A stretch of DNA of 64,000 nucleotides from Streptomyces iakyrus. Its GTDB lineage: Bacteria; Actinomycetota; Actinomycetes; Streptomycetales; Streptomycetaceae. The DNA is taken from NCBI RefSeq assembly GCF_000717055.1, contig NZ_JNXI01000003.1, positions 496,001 through 560,000 of the forward strand, read 5' to 3'. The stretch's first letter is position 1. Each line of letters starts with the position of its first letter. Position numbers and translations under genes: made by a program. The notes under the pieces were generated by a model. The model was not told the origin of the DNA. It saw only the letters and a list, made by a program, of their open reading frames with translations, and did no database searches. Positions 26,672 through 35,204 of this stretch are shown piece after piece.

Positions 26672-26877
26672 TGATCGGCTCCTTCGGGGCGTCGTGCGGC
26701 GGTGCACGGTGGGCAGGCGTACACGTTGATGTCGAGGTGGTGCGCGCCAGAGTTGCCGCGGGAAGTGCCCGCGGGCAGGCCGCCGCCTGCGAGGGAGGAG
26801 TTGCAGTAGCAGCAGTTCCAGCCCTGGTACTGGCCGTATGTCAGCTCAATGACGGGCGGCGGCGTGAGGCGGATCAT
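26668..26877 (-). CDS. Small cysteine-rich protein
   Basis: A 69-residue protein with two CxxC pairs (NCCYCNSS and VYACPPCTAAR) separated by about 30 residues, which suggests one zinc-binding knuckle. Its ATG overlaps the stop of the gene upstream (ATGA) and its stop overlaps the gene downstream (GTGA), so it is in the middle of a translationally coupled set. I recognise no family. Confidence 0.7.
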   Translation of the reverse strand: MIRLTPPPVIELTYGQYQGWNCCYCNSSLAGGGLPAGTSRGNSGAHHLDINVYACPPCTAARRPEGADQ

Positions 26878-27266
26878 CGCGCGCCCTCAGATGCGAGACT
26901 GCGCAGGGCCCGGCGGTCAGGGCACGGCTGGTTGCGGAGGCAGGCGCGGCAGTTCGCGATGTGGATGCGGTACACGCGGGCCGCCAGCCTCTGGACGCAC
27001 GAGTCGCAGCCACGGGGGAACACCGTCACCCCGCTGGGCCCGGGCCGCTCGCCGAGGTCGACAGCGGTCTCGATCGTGAGTCGGGTCTGGCACCAGACGC
27101 AGGCCGCGCCCCGGGCCTGTAACCCGGACAGGCTCGCGACCCTGGGGAGCGGTAGCAGAGCAAGCGCGGATGCCTCGGCGCTGCTGCTGGTGCGCGTCTC
27201 CCCTGCCACGAAGGCCTCCACGGTCGCGGTGATCCGTCTCACACCAACGACCGTAGAGGCCCCCAT
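26874..27266 (-). CDS. Cysteine-rich small protein of left-end cluster
   Basis: A 130-residue protein. The N-terminal 45 residues are hydrophobic to neutral with no clear signal. The rest has CVWCQTRL, RGCDSCVQRL and NCRACLRNQPCPD, four cysteine pairs that look like two zinc ribbons. The first 15-20 residues may be upstream of the true start. It lies 32 bp past the XRE-TPR regulator stop and overlaps the next gene by 4 bp. Function unknown; zinc-ribbon proteins of this size often mediate protein-protein or nucleic-acid contacts. Confidence 0.68.
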   Translation of the reverse strand: MGASTVVGVRRITATVEAFVAGETRTSSSAEASALALLPLPRVASLSGLQARGAACVWCQTRLTIETAVDLGERPGPSGVTVFPRGCDSCVQRLAARVYRIHIANCRACLRNQPCPDRRALRSLASEGAR

Positions 27267-27298
27267 CTCGAGCAGAGGACCGGAATCCGGTCCCCTCT

Positions 27299-28549
27299 CT
27301 ACGCAGCGAGGATGCCCACCTCCACCGCCAACTCCGAAGCGCGGCGCCGGCGGGCCGCCTGCTTCGACTCGAGCTCCTCGAGGATGATGCGACGGGCGTA
27401 GCCGTTGTACGCGATCGTCTCCGGCGCGGCGCGGTGCGCCTTCTCGAGCGTCGCGACCGCGACATCAGGCTGCCCGTCCAGCTGGTAGCCGCGCGCCTCC
27501 TCGATCCGGTGGCGGGCGCGCCGGGGCCGGGACGGGATAGTGACTTCGTCCGCTCGAGCAGCCTGCCGCACGGACTCGCCGCCCTGGTGCAACTCGACAG
27601 CCACAGTGACGGCGTGGGCGCCCATGATGGCTTGCGAGAACGAGGTGACCGGGTGGTAGTAGTCGGCTGGCAGCCTCGTGGCCATGTCGTTGGCCTGGTC
27701 CCAGTGCCGCCACGCCGTCCCGGTCTCCCGCCGGCGGGCGGCCGTGTAGCCGAGCTCGAACTCGAGCGCCCCCGCAATGGCGAGGACGTCGTCGCTGGCG
27801 TCCGGGAGGAGCGGCTCGAGGAAACGGACGGCCTCGACGTTGATTGCGTCGGCGGCGTCGAAGTGCCGCGGGCCGGAGTCGCGATGGGCCTGGGCCAGCA
27901 GCCACGCGGCGACACCGATGGCGTGGGGATCCCCCGAGTCCTGGGCGGCGACCATGCCGCGCTCGGCGACACGCCACAACAAGCTCGAGTCCGGCTGGTA
28001 GGCGATGAAGAACTGGCTGAGGCTGTACGTCTGCGCGAGGAGCGCCTGAGCGCGGCGCCGCTCGTTGCTCGAGTCCGCCGCCCGCACCAGCGCCTGCGCG
28101 TCCTGAATGAGACCCGGCAGCAGCCGGCCGATGACCTCGCGGTGGTTGGGCGCCTGGTGCCGGGCCTTCCACGCTGAATGCAGACGGGCCTCGAGGTGCG
28201 CCACCGGGGGCGGCTCAACACTCGATGCGAGCGCGAAGTTGTCCACTGCGGCTTTGACCGCTGCGAGGCGGGGATGGCCGGGGCCGATGAACAGATTCAC
28301 GTGCGTCTCCGGGAGACCGGTCAGGTCGGCAAGGTCGCGTACCCGGAGGGCTTCGGCGATCCGCATCACCATCGCGAGGCCGGGGGCCTGCTGCTGCCCG
28401 TTCTCGATCTTCTTGAGAGTGTGCGGTGACACATCGATGAAGTCGGCGAGTTGTGCGCGGGTCATGCCCCGGCGCTCGCGGAGGATCTGCACCCGCTGGC
28501 CGAACTTCAGCGGGTCGGCGTACGGGTCCGGGGTAGCATCGGATGGCAT
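27299..28549 (-). CDS. XRE regulator with TPR-like C-terminal domain
   Basis: A 416-residue regulator. An XRE helix-turn-helix occupies about residues 16-72 (LRERRGMTRAQLADFIDVSPHTLKKIENGQ). The remaining 340 residues are helical repeats of TPR character (GDPHAIGVAAWLLAQAHRD, ARHRIEEARGYQLDGQPDVAVATLEKAHRAAPE), as in actinobacterial regulators that sense a peptide or small ligand. It heads a leftward cluster with three zinc-ribbon proteins. The gene may be cargo carried by the prophage rather than part of the lytic programme. It is divergent from a small conserved phage-type gene at 28651. Confidence 0.85.
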   Translation of the reverse strand: MPSDATPDPYADPLKFGQRVQILRERRGMTRAQLADFIDVSPHTLKKIENGQQQAPGLAMVMRIAEALRVRDLADLTGLPETHVNLFIGPGHPRLAAVKAAVDNFALASSVEPPPVAHLEARLHSAWKARHQAPNHREVIGRLLPGLIQDAQALVRAADSSNERRRAQALLAQTYSLSQFFIAYQPDSSLLWRVAERGMVAAQDSGDPHAIGVAAWLLAQAHRDSGPRHFDAADAINVEAVRFLEPLLPDASDDVLAIAGALEFELGYTAARRRETGTAWRHWDQANDMATRLPADYYHPVTSFSQAIMGAHAVTVAVELHQGGESVRQAARADEVTIPSRPRRARHRIEEARGYQLDGQPDVAVATLEKAHRAAPETIAYNGYARRIILEELESKQAARRRRASELAVEVGILAA

Positions 28550-28607
28550 GGTCTCGCCCTTCTCCTGGTACGGGTCGCACTGTCCAGGGTAGGGGCGGGG
28601 CCGTTTT

Positions 28608-28618
28608 CGTGTGAGGGG
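28608..28618 (+). promoter_or_regulatory. CGTGTGAGGGG motif, left intergenic
   Basis: This 11-mer lies between the divergent XRE-TPR gene and the 28651 gene. The same 11-mer is at 55593-55603, in the intergenic region before the GIY-YIG gene. It contains the AGGGG core also present in the palindrome at 60002-60022. Confidence 0.4.
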
Positions 28619-28650
28619 CTTGTGACGTCTGGGCCGCGTAGGCTGGTCTC

Positions 28651-28833
28651 ATGTCCCCCGATCTTGTGACCGCGCCTACTGGCGTGCGCTCGGCTGCCGA
28701 GTTGAACCAGGCGATCCGCGCGTTGTGGTCGCATCCGGCGGTGCCGCTGACGGCGGAGCAGCGGGAGGAGTACGGGCGGCTGCTGGCCGAGCTGCTGCGC
28801 GTCGAGCGCGGGGACGTCACCGCAGCGGCATGA
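28651..28833 (+). CDS. Small conserved hypothetical protein
   Basis: A 60-residue protein, largely helical (AAELNQAIRALWSHPAVPLTAEQREEYGRLLAELLRVE). No motif for a function. Codon bias and the clean ATG support a real gene. It is divergent from the XRE-TPR regulator and ends before a bidirectional hairpin facing the lysis genes. Small proteins of this kind recur in actinophage and accessory regions. Confidence 0.65.
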   Translation: MSPDLVTAPTGVRSAAELNQAIRALWSHPAVPLTAEQREEYGRLLAELLRVERGDVTAAA

Positions 28834-28837
28834 ACGA

Positions 28838-28866
28838 GGCCCCGTCCGCCGTAGCGGTACGGGGCC
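28838..28866. terminator. Bidirectional hairpin between convergent genes
   Basis: GGCCCCGT (28838-28845) and ACGGGGCC (28859-28866) form an 8-bp perfect stem with a 13-nt loop. It ends both the rightward small gene and the leftward late-gene transcript. Confidence 0.8.
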
Positions 28867-28878
28867 CCGTGCGTCCGG

Positions 28879-29085
28879 TCAGCCGAGGATGTGCTGGAGG
28901 TACCAGACCCCAAGCGCTGTCCAGCCCACGGCGAACACAACCGCGCCGGCCTTCGTGTGGACCCGGAACCAGCGGCGGGTCGACTCGCTGAGCGTGTCGC
29001 CCTCCCGCGCCGTCCGCAGCGCGTACACCTCGAACGCCGCGCCCGCCAGGATCAGACCACCCCACACCGCGTCGCCGGTGTTCAC
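28879..29085 (-). CDS. Small two-helix membrane protein (holin candidate)
   Basis: A 68-residue protein with two hydrophobic helices (VWGGLILAGAAFEVYALR and AGAVVFAVGWTALGVWYLQHILG) separated by a charged loop. This fits a class II holin or a related lysis helper. The GTG at 29085 overlaps the stop of the upstream coiled-coil gene (GTGA); a start at 29103 is less likely. It is the last gene of the late operon, ending at a terminator. Confidence 0.72.
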   Translation of the reverse strand: MNTGDAVWGGLILAGAAFEVYALRTAREGDTLSESTRRWFRVHTKAGAVVFAVGWTALGVWYLQHILG

Positions 29086-29342
29086 CGGCCTGCCGCCTGC
29101 CACAACGCGACCCCGAGCGATCCCATCGCTACCAGCACCGCCGCCGACGGCAGAGGCCAGCGCGCCTTCTCCAACGCCCGAAGCCGCGTCTCGTGGTCCG
29201 CGACGTCCTTACTGACCTCGGTCAGCCCCTGAGCGATCCCGTCCAGCTTGGTCTCGACACGGGTCAGGCCATCGCTCAACGACCGCAACTCCTGGTACAT
29301 CTGCGCGGGCGGGATGTACACGCCCGAGTCTGGCACGGTCAC
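29082..29342 (-). CDS. Coiled-coil protein with C-terminal membrane helix
   Basis: An 86-residue protein. Residues about 15-60 form a heptad-type coiled coil (LRSLSDGLTRVETKLDGIAQGLTEVSKDVADHETRLRALEK), followed by one hydrophobic helix (LPSAAVLVAMGSLGVALWQ). Such tail-anchored coiled coils occur in phage lysis cassettes as holin-like or spanin-like elements. GTG 29342 overlaps the stop of the gene upstream (GTGA), and this gene overlaps the next one the same way. Confidence 0.75.
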   Translation of the reverse strand: MTVPDSGVYIPPAQMYQELRSLSDGLTRVETKLDGIAQGLTEVSKDVADHETRLRALEKARWPLPSAAVLVAMGSLGVALWQAAGR

Positions 29343-29572
29343 TCTCTGGCCTCCGACGCCCCGTCCGTCCGCAGCCACGACGGCAGCAGGCCCTGCACGC
29401 TCGGCAGCGCCATCACCCGAGCGAAGCCGCCCGCCACCGCCAGCGCGCCCGCCACCCACGGCAGCGACTCCGGCACACCCGACGCCTGCACGATGAACGG
29501 CAGCGCCAGCGCGATACCCACCGCCGTCTGAAGCACCGTGCGCACGGTCCGCTTCGTCTCTTCCTTCGGCAT
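29339..29572 (-). CDS. Putative holin
   Basis: A 77-residue protein with two hydrophobic segments (VLQTAVGIALALPFIVQASG and LPWVAGALAVAGGFARVMALP) and charged ends (MPKEETKRTVR, DGASEARE). The arrangement directly after the endolysin gene supports holin function: forming membrane holes that release the amidase. Two more small membrane proteins follow, so which one triggers lysis cannot be told. Confidence 0.8.
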   Translation of the reverse strand: MPKEETKRTVRTVLQTAVGIALALPFIVQASGVPESLPWVAGALAVAGGFARVMALPSVQGLLPSWLRTDGASEARE

Positions 29573-29574
29573 GA

Positions 29575-30522
29575 TCAGCCCTCCTGCGATCCGTCGGTGA
29601 CCTCGACCGACACCTTCACCACCGCGTCCGCGATGGCCTTCTCGACCGCAGCCACCACCGTGGCCGTGTCGACGTCCTCACCGACCATGCCCGCGAGCTT
29701 GGTGATCGCAGCGGACTGCGCGGCGAGCGCCGTGTTCGCCTTGTCCAGCCGCTTCAGGATCTCCGTCTGCACCGACGAGAGCGTCCACGTCGGGTTCGTC
29801 GCCGGCGCACCCGGAACGACGATCACGCCGTCCAGCTTCAGCACCGCCTCCGCGACTTCCTTGGCAGTGGGCATGTCGTCCTCCTCGCCCGGGTTCCAGC
29901 CCGGCTCGTGCTCCAGCCGCTCGGCCACCGCCGCGCGGAAGTCCTTCATGTCGAATCCGCGCGGGTCGACCTTCCAGTCCGACCACTCCAGGTGGCCGAT
30001 CCCAGACTTCGGGCCCCAGCCGTGCGCCCGGCAGATCGCCGCGGTGGCCCGGACCGTGGCGTCGTACTGCACGCGGGGCCACGGGTCCTTGCCGTCGCCC
30101 TTGTTCTCGCACTCCCAGCCATAGAAGCGGGCGTTGCCGTCGACCGCTCCGTCCGATCCGTCATGCTCGCGTGGGGCTGGCGGCCGGTCGCCGTACGACT
30201 CGTCGATCACGGCTTGCAGCACGGCCCCGTCGCCGCCGCCGGCGTGGTTGGCGCGGCCGTTGCCGGTGAGGTGGACGACGCCGTCCTTGGTGATGCAGCC
30301 AGTGGCGAGCGGCCCGGGCAGGGCACTATGACCGCGGAAGATCAGCCCCACGACGTCCGTTCCCGGGCCGGTGACGGTGTGGTGGATCTGCACCCCGTGC
30401 ACCGGGCCCCAGGCGCCCCGGTGGTTCCGGTTGTTGGTGCGCCAGCCGGGAACCTCCCGGACGGTCACACCCTCCGCGCGGAGCGCCGCGACCAGCCGGT
30501 CAGCGGTCAGTGGAGTGGCCAT
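29575..30522 (-). CDS. Endolysin, N-acetylmuramoyl-L-alanine amidase
   Basis: A 315-residue PGRP/amidase-2 lysin. The N-terminal domain (about 1-195) has IHHTVTG with a zinc ligand His, FYGWECENKGDG, and GHLEWSDWKVDPRGFDM with the second His and the catalytic Lys region. It cleaves the bond between MurNAc and L-Ala. The C-terminal 100 residues (PTAKEVAEAVLKLDG ... VDTATVVAAVEKAIADA) form a helical segment that resembles cell-wall attachment or multimerisation tails. No signal peptide is present, so export depends on the neighbouring holin. Confidence 0.92.
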   Translation of the reverse strand: MATPLTADRLVAALRAEGVTVREVPGWRTNNRNHRGAWGPVHGVQIHHTVTGPGTDVVGLIFRGHSALPGPLATGCITKDGVVHLTGNGRANHAGGGDGAVLQAVIDESYGDRPPAPREHDGSDGAVDGNARFYGWECENKGDGKDPWPRVQYDATVRATAAICRAHGWGPKSGIGHLEWSDWKVDPRGFDMKDFRAAVAERLEHEPGWNPGEEDDMPTAKEVAEAVLKLDGVIVVPGAPATNPTWTLSSVQTEILKRLDKANTALAAQSAAITKLAGMVGEDVDTATVVAAVEKAIADAVVKVSVEVTDGSQEG

Positions 30523-30525
30523 GGC

Positions 30526-30795
30526 CTACTCTCCCGTCTCGGTGATCTGCCGCTGCACGGTCGTCGCCTGCTCGAACCGCAGATCCAGCGACCAGCCGTC
30601 CGCGCGCAGCGCGTTGTACAGGACGCCGTACCACTCCAGCAGCTCCTCGTCCGTCGGCGTCGGCCCCTCCGCGATCACCGACGCCTGCAACGACATCTGC
30701 GCCGAACCGCCCGGCGTCGCCTTCTGAGCCGTGATCAGCAGCGGCGTCCGGTGCGAGAACACGGCCGGTGTCGGGTCAGTCCACTGCAAGGCCAT
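30526..30795 (-). CDS. Small conserved phage protein
   Basis: An 89-residue protein lying between the tail genes and the endolysin, with segments such as LLITAQKATPGGSAQMSLQASVIAEG and WYGVLYNALRADGWSLDLRFEQ. I recognise no domain; the position suggests a minor tail or lysis-associated protein. ATG 30795 follows GAGGAGG, so the longer frame is rejected. Confidence 0.7.
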   Translation of the reverse strand: MALQWTDPTPAVFSHRTPLLITAQKATPGGSAQMSLQASVIAEGPTPTDEELLEWYGVLYNALRADGWSLDLRFEQATTVQRQITETGE

Positions 30796-30805
30796 GAGCG
30801 CCTCC

Positions 30806-31345
30806 TCAGGCGAGTCGTCGGATGTGCATGGAGGAACCCGCCCCCACACGGGTCGCGGTGGCGCTGGACGTGAACTGCGCCCACATCAGGGCGATGGTCC
30901 CCGCGGTGCTGCTCGTGGTGATGACGCCTTCCTCGATCGCGAGGGCCTGGTTCGTGGCGGAGGCGCGGGTGCCGTAGCGCACGGTCGTGCCGAAGGCGTG
31001 GACACCGGAGCGGTGGTAGCCGCCGTTCGCGGCTTGCGCTGTCGCCGCTCCAGAGGAGGCGAGTTCGTAGGCTGCGCCGTTCGCGGACCGGTTCCCTGAC
31101 GCCCCCGTGGGCAGGGCCCACTGCGTCTGGAACTGGGCGGCTTCGACGGCGGCGAAGTGGATGTACATGGTCACGTGGTAGACCGCGTTCGCCTCCAACG
31201 TCGCCGTCAGGTCGGTGTCGTTGGCCAGCGTCGTCGTCGATGCGCGGTCCTCGTTGGTGTTCTTGACGATGATGTCGGGCAGCATCGAGCGGAGCAGCGT
31301 GCCGGTGATGCGCTGGCCCGCGTAGATCGTCGGGTACGTAGACAC
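30806..31345 (-). CDS. Minor tail or fibre-tip protein
   Basis: A 179-residue protein that starts MSTYPTIYAGQRITGTLLRSMLP, an opening often seen in actinophage tail proteins. The rest is beta-rich with Ala/Thr/Gly repeats (THLAND-type, TRVGAGSSMHIRRL) and no catalytic motif. It lies directly after the large adhesin-like gene and may cap or decorate the tail tip. There is no transmembrane segment. Confidence 0.72.
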   Translation of the reverse strand: MSTYPTIYAGQRITGTLLRSMLPDIIVKNTNEDRASTTTLANDTDLTATLEANAVYHVTMYIHFAAVEAAQFQTQWALPTGASGNRSANGAAYELASSGAATAQAANGGYHRSGVHAFGTTVRYGTRASATNQALAIEEGVITTSSTAGTIALMWAQFTSSATATRVGAGSSMHIRRLA

Positions 31346-31355
31346 TGCGAGCCTC

Positions 31356-34300
31356 CTACAGGGACGTGTATGCCGGGTGGGCCAGCGCCACCGCGGCGCC
31401 GGAAGAGTGAGCCTTGACCAGGCCGTTAATGGAGCGGGTCACGGTCATGGTCTGCGGGTTGATCAACTCGAAGTTCTGGAAGCGCATCGACAGCGAGGCG
31501 TTCGTGTTGCCCGTGTTGCGGAAGGACCTCGTGCCGATGTTCGCCGCGGCGGTCAGGTCGGTGTCGGTGACGGAGATCCGCCACACGTCCGGCTCCTGAT
31601 CCGTGGTCCGCCAGATCTTCGTGCGGATCGTCGACCCGATCGCCTGCAACCTCACCCGGTAGTACGTGCCGGCGACGTGCGTGTACGGCGTCGTGTACGA
31701 GCCGAGCTGCGTCTCCACCCCGGCCAGCCTCTTGCGCAGGGTGATAGCGATGGTGTTCGACGTGGTGAAGTCCACCCTCGTCGAGTAGTGGTTGTTGTTG
31801 TCCACCGCGCGGACGATCGGCCCCGTGTACAGGGACGCGCCTGTGGCGAGGGCGGAGACGGCACAGTCGACGTACAGGTCCACGTCAGCCGACGGAGCGG
31901 TCTGCAACGTCAGGTGCGCGATGCCCGTGGCCGGCTGGGCGACCGAACCGACGTTGGGCGCGGTGCTGTAGTCCGCCGCGGTCCCGACGACCGTCCACGC
32001 GGCGCCGGACTCGGCTGTGCCCCAGCCGGAGGCCGTGGTGCGGTCGAAGGTGTCGTGCACCGCGCTGGTGCAGGCGGTGACGCGCATGACCTCGCCGCCC
32101 ACCCGCACGTCGAAGGGGAACTCCTGCGGCATCTCCGCAGCGATCGCGGGCCGAAGCGTCACCATGTCCGACCAGAGAATGTCTGTGGCCGGCGGGAAGT
32201 CCGGCACCGTCGGGCTGCCGTTCCCGAAGGCGGCGCCGGCGGGGGCGGTGGCGGTGACCTCGAACCACGTCCACACGTCGGCGGTCACGGAGAGACCGTT
32301 TGCTGAGGTGGAGAGGTAGTTGCCGCCTGCGTCGAACCAGTTCAGGTTCAGGTCCACCGACCTGGTGACCTCGGACATTTGCCAGCCCGACAGGGTGTAG
32401 TCGCGGCCCTCGACGACGGGCACCATGTCGGCGCCCACGTTCGGGAACTCGGCGACGCCGTCCGGGACCAGCTTCAGCGACCAGTCGCCGTTGAAGGGCG
32501 CATTGCCCGGGGTGGGCTCGCGCGTTGCCGTGCAGCCGTTGGCTGTCCAGCCGGTCAGGTCGGTCTCGAAGTCGTAGTTCGTGATGACCGATGGCGCGGC
32601 CTGGATCCACACGGGGCCCGTCGTCGTCCGTACGTCGACGGCGGTCTCGCTGGTGGTGAGGTCTTCGACGAGGACGCAGCCGTCGGTGTCCGCCCGCTCG
32701 TAGGCGCCGTTCCCCGCCGACGCCTCCAGCGCGACGTGCCACGGCCCATACGGGGTGCAGTTAAAGTCCAGCGTCCAGGTGAACTGGTCGAGGACCTCCT
32801 GATAGCCCTGAACCATCAGTTCGATCAGGTCCGGCGGCAGCCACGACGGTGGGTTGGCGATGTCCATGCGGTCGCCGATGTCGACCGCCGCTGCGGCCTC
32901 GATCATGTGCGGGGCCGCGGCGAGGTTCAGGCGCACGACCGGGTAGCGGGTCTCGTCCCACGTGCCGAGGTGGAGGAGCCATCCGGCGTGGTCGCCGGTC
33001 TGGGCGTCGGTGAAAAGGCTCCGCGTCTGCGAGTCGTCGTAGCGGCCGACGCCATCCGGCGGGGCCTGCGTGGACAGCGTCCCGGTGTCGAGCGTCCGCC
33101 GCGTCGACGAGCCGCCGGCACGCTGCACGGTGCGGTCGTTGCGGACGGCCTGGTCGTCGTCCACCGGGTCCAGTGGCGTGACCAGCCCGTCGCTCCCGGT
33201 GTAGTCCAGCACCATGGCCGGATTCTGGTTGTACATGGACGGCCGGTCCCTGAACCGGAACGCGGGATAGTAGTCGCGGGACTCGTGGAGGATGCCCTCG
33301 TCGGCGTCCGCCGCCTCCCGCATCAGGTCGAGGATCGTCGACAGGCCCTGCACGCCCATCTGTTCCTCGCTGCTGCCAGCGGAGTAGCACGGCGTGAGCT
33401 CTTCAGCGCCGAGCCGGTACAGGCGGGCCGAGGTGACCTCGCCGTTCCAGCCGACCAGCGCCCCCGCGGTGTTGCCGAACGACTCGCTGTCGTTGCCGAT
33501 CGCGAGATGCCCCAGCGCGGTCCCGTTCAGCAGCCCGCTGTACCCGAGCCGGATCTCGGTGGCCGCGCCGATCGTGTTCGCAGCGAGAGTGGCTGCCGCG
33601 CCGCCGGTCCCGGACAGTGCGACGGACGACTCGCCGAGCTCGAACACGATCAGGTCGACGTCGATGTCAGCGCCGGTCTGCGTGAGCTCCACACCGACCG
33701 AGATCTTCTTGCCGTTCACCGCGGTCGCGGCGAACCCGGTGGCGAGGATCTGCGTGCCGTCCGCGTCGTACGCCCGCAGATCCATGTTCCCGGAGCTGTT
33801 GATCCACACGACCCACGTGCGGGCCGTGCCCGTCGTCGTCAGTGTGAACAGCCGGTCCGTGGACGTCACCCCGGCCGCCGGGACCGCCGCGAAGAACCGG
33901 CAGAGGATGTAGTTCGTCGCCGTGTACGGGGCCACCGCCACCCGCGTCGTGCCGAAGGTGTACGTGGGGAGCGGCGCCGATGCCGCCCACGCCGAGTACG
34001 CCGCCGGCGTCACCCCTCCCGACGCCGGAATGACCATGGCGGGCTGGCCGTCCATGCCCGACGCGAAGCGGGTCGCTGACGCTTCGTCCTCCATGGGCCA
34101 GTAGGAGACGATGCTGGAGCGGGAGACGTTGGTGAACTCCCGGAACATCGGCGAGCGGGTCGGCGACGCGCCTTGGGAGAGGCGGCGCATGATCCCGGAC
34201 GCTTCAACGTGGCAGACGACGTCGTGCTTCGTCTCCCAGCGGGTGGACCAGGACGACACCTCGCCCACGAACCTGGTCTTGCGGTTGGTGATCGTCGACG

Positions 34301-35204
34301 CGCCGTTCATCGTCCACGTGCGGCCCGCGCTGTCAGCGAAGCTCGTGGTCCCCACGGCCTGGGCGGCGAAGTTCGGGCTCGCGACGATCGTGCCGTCGAT
34401 CCCGTTGCGGATCTCGGCAGCGTGGCACCGCCCCACCGGCAGGGTGAACGCGATGTTCGTGCCGTTCCCGATCCGCACCGGCGACGTCGACGAGAACACC
34501 GACGTGGTGCCGGACTGGGTGACCGGGTCACCAAGTTGTACCCAGGGACCCGCCATCGTGGGCGCCGTGTAGAACGTGGCCGTGTTCCCAGACGCCCCGT
34601 TGTTGACGTCGAGCGTCACCCGCACCGCCATGCGGCCGCCCGGCCCCGGAATGGCCGGCGCGACGGTGGAGGACGCGGACAGGGTGTTGGAGCCGTCCGA
34701 GGACCACTCGAAGTACAGGCGGCCGTCCTTGCTGCCGAGCAGCCACGACTTCTGCCCGGTGATCTGGTACTTCGCGAACAGCTCCAGCACGCCGATCGCG
34801 CCGGTGCCGACCGGGGACAGCCAGTTCGCGAGGGACGCGTCGATCCTCAGGTCCAAGTCGCCGGTGATGTCGAGGCTGGCGTGGTCGACGGTCTGCGCGT
34901 AGTCCAGCGTGCTCGTGCCCGGCAGGTCCAGGTAGGTGTCCCCGGTCATCACGCTGACCCGGCACGGGGTGTTGCGGCCGATGCTGCCGTAGTACGCGCC
35001 AGAGGGGTTGCGGGGGGTGAACGCCCCGTCGCTGTTGTCGAGGGTGAAGGTGCAGCTGGAGGTGTCGACTTGCTGGCCCCAGTCGGAGCGGCCGCGCCGG
35101 ATGCGGATCTGCTGCTCAGCGCGCACACGCGGCGTTACGTCCGTCCACGTCGAGCCCATCCGGAACTCGACCTTGGTCGACAGCGGGTCCTCTGGGAATG
35201 CCAT
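31356..35204 (-). CDS. Large minor tail protein, probable adhesin
   Basis: A 1282-residue structural protein. The N-terminus (STKVEFRMGSTWTDVTPRVRAEQQIRIRRGRSDW) resembles the hub-binding start of actinophage distal tail proteins. It then carries lectin/LamG-like beta-sandwich segments (FYTAPTMAGPWVQLGDPVTQ near 220; SYWPMEDEASATRFASGMDG near 365), a hinge, and a carbohydrate-binding-like module near 895 (YDFETDLTGWTANGCTATRE). A further sandwich follows (AVDNNNHYSTRVDF). The modular sugar-binding make-up suggests receptor contact with wall polysaccharide. Its ATG overlaps the tape-measure stop (TGATG). Confidence 0.85.
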   Translation of the reverse strand: MAFPEDPLSTKVEFRMGSTWTDVTPRVRAEQQIRIRRGRSDWGQQVDTSSCTFTLDNSDGAFTPRNPSGAYYGSIGRNTPCRVSVMTGDTYLDLPGTSTLDYAQTVDHASLDITGDLDLRIDASLANWLSPVGTGAIGVLELFAKYQITGQKSWLLGSKDGRLYFEWSSDGSNTLSASSTVAPAIPGPGGRMAVRVTLDVNNGASGNTATFYTAPTMAGPWVQLGDPVTQSGTTSVFSSTSPVRIGNGTNIAFTLPVGRCHAAEIRNGIDGTIVASPNFAAQAVGTTSFADSAGRTWTMNGASTITNRKTRFVGEVSSWSTRWETKHDVVCHVEASGIMRRLSQGASPTRSPMFREFTNVSRSSIVSYWPMEDEASATRFASGMDGQPAMVIPASGGVTPAAYSAWAASAPLPTYTFGTTRVAVAPYTATNYILCRFFAAVPAAGVTSTDRLFTLTTTGTARTWVVWINSSGNMDLRAYDADGTQILATGFAATAVNGKKISVGVELTQTGADIDVDLIVFELGESSVALSGTGGAAATLAANTIGAATEIRLGYSGLLNGTALGHLAIGNDSESFGNTAGALVGWNGEVTSARLYRLGAEELTPCYSAGSSEEQMGVQGLSTILDLMREAADADEGILHESRDYYPAFRFRDRPSMYNQNPAMVLDYTGSDGLVTPLDPVDDDQAVRNDRTVQRAGGSSTRRTLDTGTLSTQAPPDGVGRYDDSQTRSLFTDAQTGDHAGWLLHLGTWDETRYPVVRLNLAAAPHMIEAAAAVDIGDRMDIANPPSWLPPDLIELMVQGYQEVLDQFTWTLDFNCTPYGPWHVALEASAGNGAYERADTDGCVLVEDLTTSETAVDVRTTTGPVWIQAAPSVITNYDFETDLTGWTANGCTATREPTPGNAPFNGDWSLKLVPDGVAEFPNVGADMVPVVEGRDYTLSGWQMSEVTRSVDLNLNWFDAGGNYLSTSANGLSVTADVWTWFEVTATAPAGAAFGNGSPTVPDFPPATDILWSDMVTLRPAIAAEMPQEFPFDVRVGGEVMRVTACTSAVHDTFDRTTASGWGTAESGAAWTVVGTAADYSTAPNVGSVAQPATGIAHLTLQTAPSADVDLYVDCAVSALATGASLYTGPIVRAVDNNNHYSTRVDFTTSNTIAITLRKRLAGVETQLGSYTTPYTHVAGTYYRVRLQAIGSTIRTKIWRTTDQEPDVWRISVTDTDLTAAANIGTRSFRNTGNTNASLSMRFQNFELINPQTMTVTRSINGLVKAHSSGAAVALAHPAYTSL

